DNA of 64,000 nucleotides from Xylocopa sonorina (Eukaryota; Arthropoda; Insecta; Hymenoptera; Apidae), in the NCBI RefSeq assembly GCF_050948175.1, contig NW_027490247.1:372001-436000 (forward strand). The letters are read 5' to 3'. The translations under genes were made by a program, and so were the position numbers. Each line of letters opens with the position of its first letter. Position 1 is the stretch's first letter. The notes below the pieces were generated by a model that saw nothing but the letters and a program-made list of their open reading frames with translations, ran no database searches and was not told the DNA's origin. Shown piece after piece: positions 13,561 to 27,000 of this stretch.

Positions 13561-16500
13561 ATCTGCAAACGCTATTTTCTAGGAAGCAGTAGTCGCATTT
13601 ACATTCTTTTGAAGTGAATACGAGGTATACATGACACTTCGCAGAGAATATTATATCTTATCATGAAACATAGAAGAGAGATGCGATATCGCGTTTTAAG
13701 AAGCATTAGAACGCTATTGCTACGATACGTAGACATCTGTAAACGCTATTTCCTAGCAAGCAATAGTCGCATTTACATTCTTTCGAAGTGAATACGAGGT
13801 ATACATGACACTTCGCAATGAATATTATATCTTAGAACGAAACATATAGATGAGATGCGATATCGCGATTTAAGTAGCATTAGAACTCTACTGTTACGAT
13901 ACGTAGACATCTGCAAACGCTATTTCCTAGCAAGCAATAGTCGCATTTACATTCTCTTGAAGTGAATACGAGGTATACATGACACTTCGCAATGAATATT
14001 ATATCTTATCATGAAGCATAGAAATGTGATGCGATATCGCGTTTTGAGAAGCATTAGAACTCTATTGCTACGATACGTAGACATCTGCAAACGCTATTTC
14101 CTAGCAAGGAAGGTTCGCATTTACATTCTCTTGAAATGAATACGAGGTATACATGACACTTCGGAATGAATATTATAACTTATAACGAAACATAGAAATG
14201 AGATGCGATATCGCGATATAAGAAGCATTAGAACTCCAGTGCTACGATACCTAGACATCTGCAAACGCTATTTCCTAGCATGGAAGTGTCGCATTTACAT
14301 TCTTTTGGAGTGAATTTGAGGTATACATGACACTTCGGAATGAATATTATAACTTATCACGAAGCATAGAAATGAGATTCGATATCGCGATCTAAGAATC
14401 ATTAGAAATCTATTGCTACGATACGTAGACATCTGAATACGCAATTTCCTAGCATGGAAGTGTCGCATTTACTTTCTTTTGAAGTGAATTTGAGGAGTAC
14501 AGGACACTTCGCAATGAATATTACATCTTATCACGAAACATAGAGATGAGATGCGATATCGCGATTTAAGTAGCATTAGAACTCTATTGCTACGATACGT
14601 AGACATCTGAATACGCCATTTCCTAGCAAGGAAGAGTCGCATTTACATTCGTTTGGAGTGCATACGAGATATACATGAGACTTCGCAATGAATATTATAT
14701 CGTATCACGAAACATATAAATGAGATGCGATATCGCGATATAAGTAGCATTAGAACTCTATTGCTACGATACGTAGACATCTGCAAACGCTATTTCTTAG
14801 CAAGCAATAGTCGCATTTACATTCTTTTGAAGTGAATACGTGGTATACATGACACTTCGCAATGAATATTATATCTTATCAAGAAACATATAGATGAGTA
14901 GCGATATCGCGATTTAAGTAGCATTAGATTTCTATTGCTACGAAACGTAGACATCTGCAAACGCTATTTCCTAGCAAGCAATAGACGCATTTACATTCTT
15001 TTGAAGTGAATACGAGGTATACATGACACTTCGCAATGAACATTATATCTTATCACGAAACATATAGATGAGATGCGATATCGCGTTTTAAGAAGCATTA
15101 GAACTCTATGGCCTCGATGCTGAGACATCTGCAAACGCTATTTCCTAGCATGGAAGTGTCGCACTTACATTCTTTTGAAGTGAATACGTGGTATTCATGA
15201 CACTTCGCAATGAATATTATATCTTATCATGAAACATAGAAGGGAGATGCGATATCGCGTTTTAAGAAACATTAGAACTCTGTGGCCTCGATGCGGAGAC
15301 ATCTGCAAACGCTATTTCCTAGCATGGAAGTGTCGCACTTACGTTCTTTTGAAGTGAATACGAGGTATACATGACACTTCGCAATGAGAATTATATCTTA
15401 TCACGAAACATATAAATGAGATGCGATATCGCGATTTAAGTAGCATTGGAACTCTATTGCTACGATACGTAAACATCTGTAAACGCTATTTCCTAGCAAG
15501 GAAGATTCGCATTTACATTCTATTGGAGTGAATACGAGGTATACATGACACTTCGGAATGAATATTATATCTTATCAAGAAGCATAGAAATGAGATGCGA
15601 TATCGTGTTTTGAGAAGCACTAGAACTCTATTGCTACGATACGTAGACATCAGCAAACGCTATTTCCTAGCAAGGAAGGTTCGCATTTACATTCTTTTGA
15701 AGTGAATACGAGGTATACATGACACTTCGCAATGAACATTATACCTTATCAGGTAACATAGAAGTGAGATGCGATATCGCGATTTAAGTAGCATTAGAAC
15801 TCTATTGCTACGATACGTAGACATCTGAATACGCTATTTCCTAGCAAGGAAGTGTCGCATTTGCATTCGTTTGGAGTGAGTACGAGGTATACATGACATT
15901 TCGCAATGAATATTATATCTTATCACGAAATATAGAAATGAAATACGACATTTCGTTTTAAGAAGAATTAGGACCCATTTGCTACGATAAGTAGACATCT
16001 GCAAACGATATTCCCAAGGATGGAAACGTCGCATTTACATTCTTTTGAAGTGAATACGAGGTATACATGACACTTCGCAATGAATATTATATCCTATCAC
16101 GAAACATATAAATGAGATGCGATATCGCGATTTAAGTAGCATAAGAACTCTACTGCTACGATACGTAGACATCTGCACGCGCCATTTCCTAGCAAGCAAT
16201 AGTCACATTTACATTCTTTTGAAGTGAATACGAGGTATACATGACTCTTCGCAATGAATGTTATATCTTATCATGATACATAGAAGTGAGATGCGATATC
16301 GCGTTTTGGGAAGCATTAGAACTCTATTGCTACGATACGTAGACATCAGCAAACGCTATTTCCTAGCGAAGAAGATTCGCATTTACACTCTTTTGAAGTT
16401 AATACGAGGTATACATGACACTTCGCAATGAACATTATACCTTATCAAGTAACATAGAAGTTAGATGCGATATCGCGATTTAAGTAGCATTAGAACTCTA

Positions 16501-19500
16501 TTGCTACGATACGTAGACATCTGAATACGCTATTTCCTAGCAAGGAAGTGTCGCATTTACATTCGTTTGGAGTGAATACGAGGTATACATGACATTTCGC
16601 AATGAATATTATATCTTATCACGAAATATAGAAATGAAATGCGACATCTCGTTTTAAGAAGAATTAGGACCCATTTGCTACGATAAGTAGACATCTGCAA
16701 ACGCTATTTCCTAGCAAGGAAGATTCGCATTTACATTCTTTTGAAGTGAATACGAGGTATACATGACACTTCGCAATGAACATTATACCTTATCAGGTAA
16801 CATAGAAGTGAGATGCGATATCGCGATTTAAGTAGCATTAGAACTCTATTGCTACGATACGTAGACATCTTAATACGCTTTTTCCTAGCAAGGAAGTGTC
16901 GCATTTGCATTCGTTTGGAGTGAATACGAGGTATACATGACATTTCGCAATGAATATTATAACTTATGACGAAACATAGAAATGAGATGCGATATCACGA
17001 TCTAAGAAGCATTAGAATTCTATTGCTACAATACGTAGGCATCTGCAAACGCTATTTCCTAGCAAGGAATAGTCGCATTTACATTCCTTTGAAGTGAATA
17101 CGAGGTATACATAACACTCCGCAATGAATATTATATCTTATCATGAAACATAGAAATGACATGCGATATCGCATTTAAGAAGCATTAGAACTCTATTGCC
17201 TCGATGCGTAGACATCTGCAAACGCTACTTCCTAGCAAGGAAGTGTCGCATTTACATTCATTTGAAGTATAGACGAGATGTACATAACACTGCACAATGA
17301 ATATTATATCTTATCATGGAACGTAGAAATGAGATGCGATATGACGATCTAAGAAGCATTAGAATTCTATTGCTTCGATAAGTAGACATCTGCAAACGCC
17401 ATTTCCTTGCAAGGAAGTGTCGGCGTTTACATTCATCTGAAGTGTACGCGAGGTATACATGACACTTCGCAATTTATATTATATTTTATCAGGAAACGTA
17501 GATATGAGATGCGATATGACGATTTAAGAAGCATTAGAACTCTACTGCTTCGATACGCAGACATCTGCAAACGCTATTTCCTAGCAAGGAAGTGTCGCAT
17601 TTGCATTCTTTTGAGGTGAATACGAGGTATACATAACACTGCACAATGGATATTATATCTTATCATGAAACATAGATATGAGATGCGATATCGCGATTTA
17701 AGAAGCATTAGAACACTATTGCTTCGATACGTAGACATCTGCAAACGCTATTTCCTAACAAGGAAGTGTCGCATTTACATTCATTTGAAGTGTACTCGAG
17801 GTATACATGACACTACGCAATGAATATTATATCTTATCATGAAACATAGTAATTAGATGCGAAATTACTATTTAAGAAGCATTAGAACTCTATTGCTTCG
17901 ATACGTAGACATCTGCAAACGCTATTTCCTAGCAAGGAAGTGTTGCATTTACATTCTTTTGAAACGAACACGAGATATAAGTGACACTTCGCAATGAATA
18001 ATAGATCTTATCATGAAACATAAAAATGGGATGCGATATCGTTTTTAAGAAGCTTTAGAACTCAATTGCTTCGAAACGTAGACATTTGCAAAGGCTATTA
18101 CCTAGCAAGGAAGTGTCGCATTTACATTCTTTAGATGTGAATACGAGGAATACATGACACTTCGCAATGAATATTATACCTTATCATGAAACTTAGAAAT
18201 GAAATGCGATGTCGCGCTTTAAGACGCGTTAGAACTCTATTGCTACGTTACGTACACATCTGCAAACGCTATTTCCTAGCAAGGCAGAGACGCATCTACA
18301 TTCATTTGAAGTGAATACGAGGTATACATGACACTTCGCAATGAATATTATACCTTATCATGAAACTTAGAAATGAGATGCGATGTCGCGCTTTAAGAAG
18401 CGTTAGAACTCTATTGCTACATTACGTAGACATCTGCAAACGCTACTCCCAAGCAAGGAAGTGTCGCATTTACATTCATTTGAAGTGAATACGAGGTATA
18501 CATGACACTTCGGAATGAATATTTTAACTTATCACGAAACATAGAAATGAGATGCGATATCACGATCTAAGAAGCATTAGAATTCTATTGCTACAATACG
18601 TAGGCATCTGCAAACGCTATTTCCTAGCAAGGAATAGTCGCATTTACATTCCTTTGAAGTGAATACGAGGTATATATAACACTCCGCAATGAATATTATA
18701 TCTTGCCATGAAACATAGAAATGAGATGCGATATCGCATTTAAGAAGCATTAGAACTCTATTGCCTCGATGCGTAGACATCTGCAAACGCTATTTCCTAG
18801 CAAGGAAGTGTCACATTTACATTCTTTTGAAACGAACACGAGATATACATAACACTGCACAATGAATATTATATCTTATCGTGAAACATAGAAATGAGAT
18901 GCGATATCCCGTTTTAAGAAGTAATAGAATTCTATTGCTTCGGTACGGAGAAATCTGCAAACGCTATTTCCTAGCAAGGAAGTGTCGCATTTACATTCAT
19001 TTGAAGTGAATACGAGGTATAAGTGACACTTCGCAATGAATAATAGATCTTATCATGAAACATAAAAATGGGATGCGATATCGTGTTTTAAGAAGCTTTA
19101 GAACTCAATTGCTTCGATACGTAGACATTTGCAAACGCTATTACCTAGCAAGGAAGTGTCGCATTTACATTCTTTAGATGTGAATACGAGGAATACATGA
19201 CACTTCGCAATGAATATTATACCTTATCATGAAACTTAGAAATGAAATGCGATGTCGCGCTTTAAGAAGCGTTAGAACTCTATTGCTACATTACGTAGAC
19301 ATCTGCAAACGCTACTTCCAAGCAAGGAAGTGTCGCATTTACATTCATTTGAAGTGAATACGTGGTATACATAACACTCCGCAATGAATATTATATCTTG
19401 TCATGAAACATAGAAATGAGATGCGATATCGCATTTAAGGAGCATTAGAACTCTATTGCCTCGACGCGTAGACATCTGCAAACGCTACTTCCTAGCAAGG

Positions 19501-20483
19501 AAGTGTCGCATTTACATTCATTTGAAGTATAGACGAGATATACATAACACTGCACAATGAATATTATATCTTATCATGGAACGTAGAAATGAGATGCGAT
19601 ATGACGATTTAAGAAGCATTAGAATTCTATTGCTTCGATAAGTAGACATCTGCAAACGCCATTTCCTTGCAAGGAAGTGTCGGCGTTTACATTCACTTGA
19701 AGTGTATGCGAGGTATACATGACACTTCGGAATGAATATTATAACTTATCACGAAACATAGAAATGAGATGCGATATCACGATCTAAGAAGCATTAGAAT
19801 TCTATTGCTACAATACGTAAGCATCTGCAAACGCTATTTCCTAGCAAGGAATAGTCGCATTTACAGTCCTTTGAAGTGAATACGAGGTATACATAACACT
19901 CCGCAATGAATATTATATCTTGTCATGAAACATAGAAATGAGATGCAATATGACGATATAAGAAGCATTAGAATTCTATTGCTTCGATACGTAGACATCT
20001 GCAAAAGCTATTTCCTAGCAAGAAACTGTCGCACGTACATTCAATTGAAGTGTGTGCGAGGTATACATGACACTTCGCAATGAATATTATATATTATCAT
20101 GAAACATAGAAATGAGAAGCGATATCGCGTTTTGAGAAGCACTAGAACTCTAATGCCACGATACGTAGACATCTGCAAGCGCTATTTCCTATCAAGGAAG
20201 TGTCGCATTTTCATTCTTTTGAAGTGAATACGAGGTATACGTGACACTGCACCATGAATATTATATCTTATCATGAAACATATAAATGAGATGCGATATC
20301 GCGTTTTAAGAAGCGTTAGAACTCTATTGCTACTATACGTAGACATCTGCAAACGCTACATCCTAGCAAGTAAGTGTCGCATTTACATTCATTTGATGTG
20401 TATGCGAGGTATACATGACTCTATGCAATGAACATTATATCTTATCATGAAACATAGAAATGAGATGCGATATGGCGATTTAT

Positions 20484-20488
20484 GAAGC
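20484..20488 (+). other. Deletion junction in copy 1 (308 bp missing, GAAGC microhomology)
   Basis: Copy 1 reads TTTATGAAGCATTATAACTC. Copy 2 reads TTTATGAAGC at 26225-26234 and then GAAGCATTATAACTC at 26538. Joining the two GAAGC pentamers of copy 2 gives the copy 1 sequence exactly, with loss of 308 bp (one monomer plus 134 bp). The frame of the array is shifted at this point. Confidence 0.8.
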
Positions 20489-21164
20489 ATTATAACTCAA
20501 TTGCTGCAATGCGTGGTCATCTGCCAACGCTCCACCCCAGAAAGGAACTGCCGCATTTACATTCTTTTCAAGTGAATACGAGGTATACATAACACTCTAC
20601 AATGAATATTATATCTTATCATGAAACATAGAAATGAGTTGCCATACTGCGTTTTAAAAAGCAATAGAACCCTATTGCTACGATACGCAGACATCTGCAA
20701 ACGCTATTTCCTAGCAAGGAAATGTTTCATTTACCTTCATTTGAAGTGTATGCTAGGTATACATGACACTTCGTAATGAATATTATATCTTATCATGAAA
20801 CATAGAAATCAGACGCGATATCGCGTTTTAAGAAGCATTAGAGCTCTATTGCTGCGGTACGTAGACAACTGCAAACGCTATTTAATAGCAAGGAAGTGTC
20901 GCATTTACATTGTTATGAAGTGACTGCGGGAAATACATAACACTCCACATTGAATATTATGCCTTATCACGAAGCATAGAAGCGAAATGCGATATCGCGA
21001 TTTAAGAAGCATTAGTACTCTATTTCTACGATACGTAGATATCTGCAAACGCTATTTCCTAGCAAGCAATAGTCGCATTTACACTCTTTTGAAGTGAATA
21101 CGAGGTATACATGACACTCCACAATGCATATTATACCTAATCGTGGAACATAGAAGAGAGATGC

Positions 21165-21205
21165 GATAGAACTCTATGAACTCTATGAACTCATAGAACT
21201 CTATG
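21165..21205 (+). repeat. Local GAACTCTAT mini-expansion within a monomer
   Basis: The monomer segment normally reading ATATCGCGTTTTAAGAAG is replaced by four imperfect copies of GAACTCTAT/GAACTCAT, after which the monomer resumes with GGCCTCGGTGCGGGG. The same irregular tract is present in the duplicate copy at about 27218-27259, so it predates the 6-kb duplication. Confidence 0.75.
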
Positions 21206-24055
21206 GCCTCGGTGCGGGGACATCTGCAAACGCTATTTCCTAGCATGGAAATGTCGCACTTAGATTCCTTTGAAGTGAATACGAGGTATACATGACACTT
21301 CGCAATGAATATTATAACTTATCATGAAACATAGAAATGAGGTGCGATATCGCGTTTTAAGAAGCATTAGAACTCCAGTGCAACGAAACGTAGAAATCTG
21401 CAAACGCTAATTCCTAGCAAGGAAGTGTCGCATTTACATTCTTTTGAAGCGAATACGAGGTATACATCACGTTTCGCAATGGATATTATACCTTATCATG
21501 AAACATAGAAATGAGATGCGATATCCCGTTTTAAGAAGTAGTAGAACTCTATTGCTTTGGTACGGAGACATCTGCAAACGCTGTTCCATAGCAAGGAATT
21601 GTCGTATTTACATTCTTTTGAAGTGAATATGAGGTATAAGTGACACTTCGCAATGAATAATAGATCTTATCATGAAACATAGAAGTGAGATGCGATATCG
21701 TGTTTTAAGAAGCATTAGAGCTCTATTGCTTCGATACATAGACATCTGCAAACGCTATTTCCTAGCATGGATGTGTCGCATTTACTTTCCTTTGAAGTGA
21801 ATACGAGGTAAACGTGACATATCGCAATGAATATTATAACTTGTCACGAAACATTGGAATGAGATGCGATATCGCGGATTAAGCAGCATAAGAACTCTAT
21901 TGCTACGATACGTAGACATCTGCAAACGCTATTTCATAGCAAGGAATAGTCGCATTTAAGTTCTTTTGAAGTGAATACGAGGTATACATGACACTTCGCA
22001 ATGAATATTATATCTCATCATGAAACATAGAAATGAGATGCGATATCACGTTTTTAGAAGCATTAGAACTCTATTGCAACGATATGTAGACATCTGCAAA
22101 CGCAATTTCCTAGCAAGGAAGTGTCGCATTTACATTCATTTGAAGTGAATACGATGTCTACATGACACTTCGCAATGAATGTTATATCTTATCATGAAAC
22201 ATAGGAATGAAACGCGATATCGGGATTTAGGAAGCATTAGAACTCTACTTCTTCGATACGTAGACATCTGGGAACGCTATTTCCTAGGAAGGAAGTGTCG
22301 CACTTACATTCTTTTGAAGCTAATACGAGGTATACATGAGAAATCGCAATGAATATTATATCTTATCATGAAACATAGATGCGAGATGCGATATCGTGTT
22401 TTAAGAAGCATCAGAACTCCATTGCTACGATACGTAGACATCTGCAAACGCTACTTCCTAGCATGGAAATGTCGCATTTACATCCTTTTGAAGTGAGTAC
22501 GGGGTATACATGACATTTCGCAATGAATATTATATCTTATCATGAAACATAGAAGCGAGATGCGATATCGTGTTTTAAGAAGTAATAGATCTCTATTGCT
22601 ACGATACCTAGATATCTGCAAACGCTATTTCCTATCAAGGAAGTGTCGCACTTAAATCCTTTGGAAGCGAATACGAGGTATACATGAGAAATCGCAATGA
22701 ATATTATATCTTATCATGAAACAGAGATATGAGATGCGACATCTCGTTCTAAGAAGCATTAGAACTCTATTGTTTCGATACGTAGACATCTGGAAACGCT
22801 AATTCCTAGCAAAGAAGTGTCGCATTTACATTCCTTTGAAGTGAATAGGAGGTATACATGACACTTCACAATGAATATTATACCTTATCATGAAACATAG
22901 GAGTGAGATGTGGTATCGCGTTTTAAGAAGCACTAGAACTCTATTGCTACGATACGTAGACATCTGCAAACGCTATTTCCTAGTAAGGAAGTGTCGCATT
23001 TTCATTCATTTGAAGCGAATAAGAGGCATACATGTCACTTCGCAATGAATATTATACCTTATCACTAAACATTGGAATGAGATGCGATATAGCGATTTAA
23101 GTAGCATTAGAACTCTATTGCTTCGATATGGAGAGATCTGCAGTCGCTATTTCCTAGTAAGGAAGTGTCGCATTTACATTCATTTGAAGCGTAGACGAGG
23201 TATACATGACACTTCGCAATGAATATTATATCCTATCATGAAACATATAAACGAGATGCGATATCTCGTTTTAAGAAGCATTAGAACACTATTGCTTCGA
23301 TAGGTAGATATCTGCCAACGCTATTTCCTAGCAAGGAAGTGTCGCATTTACATTCTTTTGAAGTGAATACGAGGTTTACATAACACTCCACAATGAGTAT
23401 TATATCTTATCACGAAACATAGAAATGACATGCGAAATCGCGATTTAAGAAGCATTAGAATCCTCTTGCTTCGATACGTATACATCTGCAAACGCTACGT
23501 CCTAGCAAGGAAGTGTCGCAATTACATACCTTGAAGTGAATACGAGGTATACATGACACTTCGCAATGAATATTATATCTTATAATGAAACATAGAAATG
23601 AAATGCGATATCTCGTTTTAACCAGCATTAGAGCTCTATTTCTTCGATACGTAGACATCTGCAAACGCTACTTCCTGGCAAGGAAGTGTCGTATTTACAT
23701 TCTTTTGAAGTGAATTCGAGGTGTACATGACAGTTCGCAATGAATATTACGTCTTATCCTTAAACATAGAAATGAGATGCGATATCTCGTTTTAAGAAGC
23801 GTTCGAACTCTATTGATCGATGCGCAGAAATCTGTCAAAGCAATTTCCTTGCAAGGAAGTGCCGCATTTACATTCTTTTGAAGCGAAAACGAGGTATACA
23901 TGACACTTCGCAATGAATATTATATCTTATCATGAAACATAGAAATATGGTGTGATATCTCGTTTTAAGGAGCATTAGATCTCTATTGCTTCTATACGTA
24001 GACATCTGCAAACGCTACGCCCTAGCAAGGAAGTGTCGCATTTACATTCTTTTGA

Positions 24056-27000
24056 AGTGAATACGAGGTATACATGACACTTCGCAATGAATATTATACC
24101 TTATCATGAAACTTAGAAATGAGATGCGATGTCGCGCTTTAAGAAGCGTTAGAACTCTATTGCTACATTACGTAGACATCTGCAAACGCTACTCCCAAGC
24201 AAGGAAGTGTCGCATTTACATTCATTTGTAGTGAATACGAGGTATACATGACACTTCGGAATGAATATTTTAACTTATCACGAAACATAGAAATGAGATG
24301 CGATATCACGATCTGAGAAGCATTAGAATTCTATTGCTACAATACGTAGGCATCTGCAAACGCTATTTCCTAGCAAGGAATAGTCGCATTTACATTCCTT
24401 TGAAGTGAATACGAGGTATATATAACACTCCGCAATGAATATTATATCTTGCCATGAAACATAGAAATGAGATGCGATATCGCATTTAAGAAGCATTAGA
24501 ACTCTATTGCCTCGATGCGTAGACATCTGCAAACGCTATTTCCTAGCAAGGAAGTGTCGCATTTACATTCTTTTGAAACGAACACGAGATATACATAACA
24601 CTGCACAATGAATATTATATCTTATCGTGAAACATAGAAATGAGATGCGATATCCCGTTTTAAGAAGTAATAGAATTCTATTGCTTCGGTACGGAGAAAT
24701 CTGCAAACGCTATTTCCTAGCAAGGAAGTGTCGCATTTACATTCATTTGAAGTGAATACGAGGTATAAGTGACACTTCGCAATGAATAATAGATCTTATC
24801 ATGAAACATAAAAATGGGATGCGATATCGTGTTTTAAGAAGCTTTAGAACTCAATTGCTTCGATACGTAGACATTTGCAAACGCTATTACCTAGCAAGGA
24901 AGTGTCGCATTTACATTCTTTAGATGTGAATACGAGGAATACATAACACTTCGCAATGAATATTATACCTTATCATGAAACTTAGAAATGAAATGCGATG
25001 TCGCGCTTTAAGAAGCGTTAGAACTCTATTGCTACATTACGTAGACATCTGCAAACGCTACTTCCAAGCAAGGAAGTGTCGCATTTACATTCATTTGAAG
25101 TGAATACGTGGTATACATAACACTCCGCAATGAATATTATATCTTGTCATGAAACATAGAAATGAGATGCGATATCGCATTTAAGAAGCATTAGAACTCT
25201 ATTGCCTCGATGCGTAGACATCTGCAAACGCTACTTCCTAGCAAGGAAGTGTCGCATTTACATTCATTTGAAGTATAGACGAGATATACATAACACTGCA
25301 CAATGAATATTATATCTTATCATGGAACGTAGAAATGAGATGCGATATGACGATTTAAGAAGCATTAGAATTCTATTGCTTCGATAAGTAGACATCTGCA
25401 AACGCCATTTCCTTGCAAGGAAGTGTCGGCGTTTTCATTCACTTGAAGTGTATGCGAGGTATACATGACACTTCGGAATGAATATTATAACTTATCACGA
25501 AACATAGAAATGAGATGCGATATCACGATCTAAGAAGCATTAGAATTCAATTGCTACAATACGTAGGCATCTGCAAACGCTATTTCCTAGCAAGGAATAG
25601 TCGCATTTACATTCCTTTGAAGTGAATACGAGGTATACATAACACTCCGCAATGAATATTATATCTTGTCATGAAACATAGAAATGAGATGCAATATGAC
25701 GATATAAGAAGCATTAGAATTCTATTGCTTCGATACGTAGACATCTGCAAAAGCTATTTCCTAGCAAGAAACTGTCGCACGTACATTCAATTGAAGTGTA
25801 TGCGAGGTATACATGACACTTCGCAATGAATATTATATATTATCATGAAACATAGAAATGAGAAGCGATATCGCGTTTTGAGAAGCACTAGAACTCTAAT
25901 GCCACGATACGTAGACATCTGCAAGCGCTATTTCCTATCAAGGAAGTGTCGCATTTTCATTCTTTTGAAGTGAATACGAGGTATACGTGACACTGCACAA
26001 TGAATATTATATCTTATCATGAAACATATAAATGACATGCGATATCGCGTTTTAAGAAGCGTTAGAACTCTATTGCTACTATACGTAGACATCTGCAAAC
26101 GTTACATCCTAGCAAGTAAGTGTCGCATTTACATTCATTTGATGTGTATGCGAGGTATACATGACTCTATGCAATGAACATTATATCTTATCATGAAACA
26201 TAGAAATGAGATGCGATATGGCGATTTATGAAGCGCTACTTCCTAGGAAGGAATTGTCGCATTTACGTTCATTTGAAGCGAATATGAGGAGTACATAGCA
26301 CTTCGCAATGGATATTATATCTTATCATAAAACATAGAAATGAGATGCTATACTCCGTTATACGAAGCACTAGACCTCTTTTGCTTCGACACGTAGATAA
26401 CTGGAAACGCTGCTTCCTAGTAAGGAAGTGTCGCATTTACATCCATTTGAAGTATAGACGAGCAATACATAACTCTTCGCAATGAATATTATATCGTATC
26501 ATGAAACATAGAATTGAGATGCGATATCGCGTTCTAAGAAGCATTATAACTCAATTGCTGCAATGCGTGGTCATCTGCCAACGCTCCACCCCAGAAAGGA
26601 ACTGCCGCATTTACATTCTTTTCAAGTGAATACGAGGTATACATAAGACTCTACAATGAATATTATATCTTATCATGAAACATAGAAATGAGTTGCCATA
26701 CTGCGTTTTAAAAAGCAATAGAACCCTATTGCTACGATACGCAGACATCTGCAAACGCTATTTCCTAGCAAGGAAATGTTTCATTTACCTTCATTTGAAG
26801 TGTATGCTAGGTATACATGACACTTCGTAATGAATATTATATCTTATCATGAAACATAGAAATCAGACGCGATATCGCGTTTTAAGAAGCATTAGAGCTC
26901 TATTGCTGCGGTACGTAGACAACTGCAAACGCTATTTAATAGCAAGGAAGTGTCGCATTTACATTGTTATGAAGTGAGTGCGGGAAATACATAACACTCC

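Larger units (their letters stand above)
18310..24055 (+). repeat. Large tandem duplication, copy 1 (about 5746 bp, 33 monomers)
   Basis: This block is nearly identical to the next one (24056-30110). Corresponding markers are offset by 5746 bp in the first part: CGCTACTCCC is at 18441 and 24187. After position 20488 the offset becomes 6054 bp. 5746 bp is 33 monomers plus 4 bp. The shared sequence begins around GAATACGAGGTATACATGAC at 18310, and upstream of that the two copies diverge. Copy 1 lacks 308 bp that are present in copy 2, between two GAAGC pentamers. It also includes a short irregular tract at 21165-21205. Confidence 0.88.
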
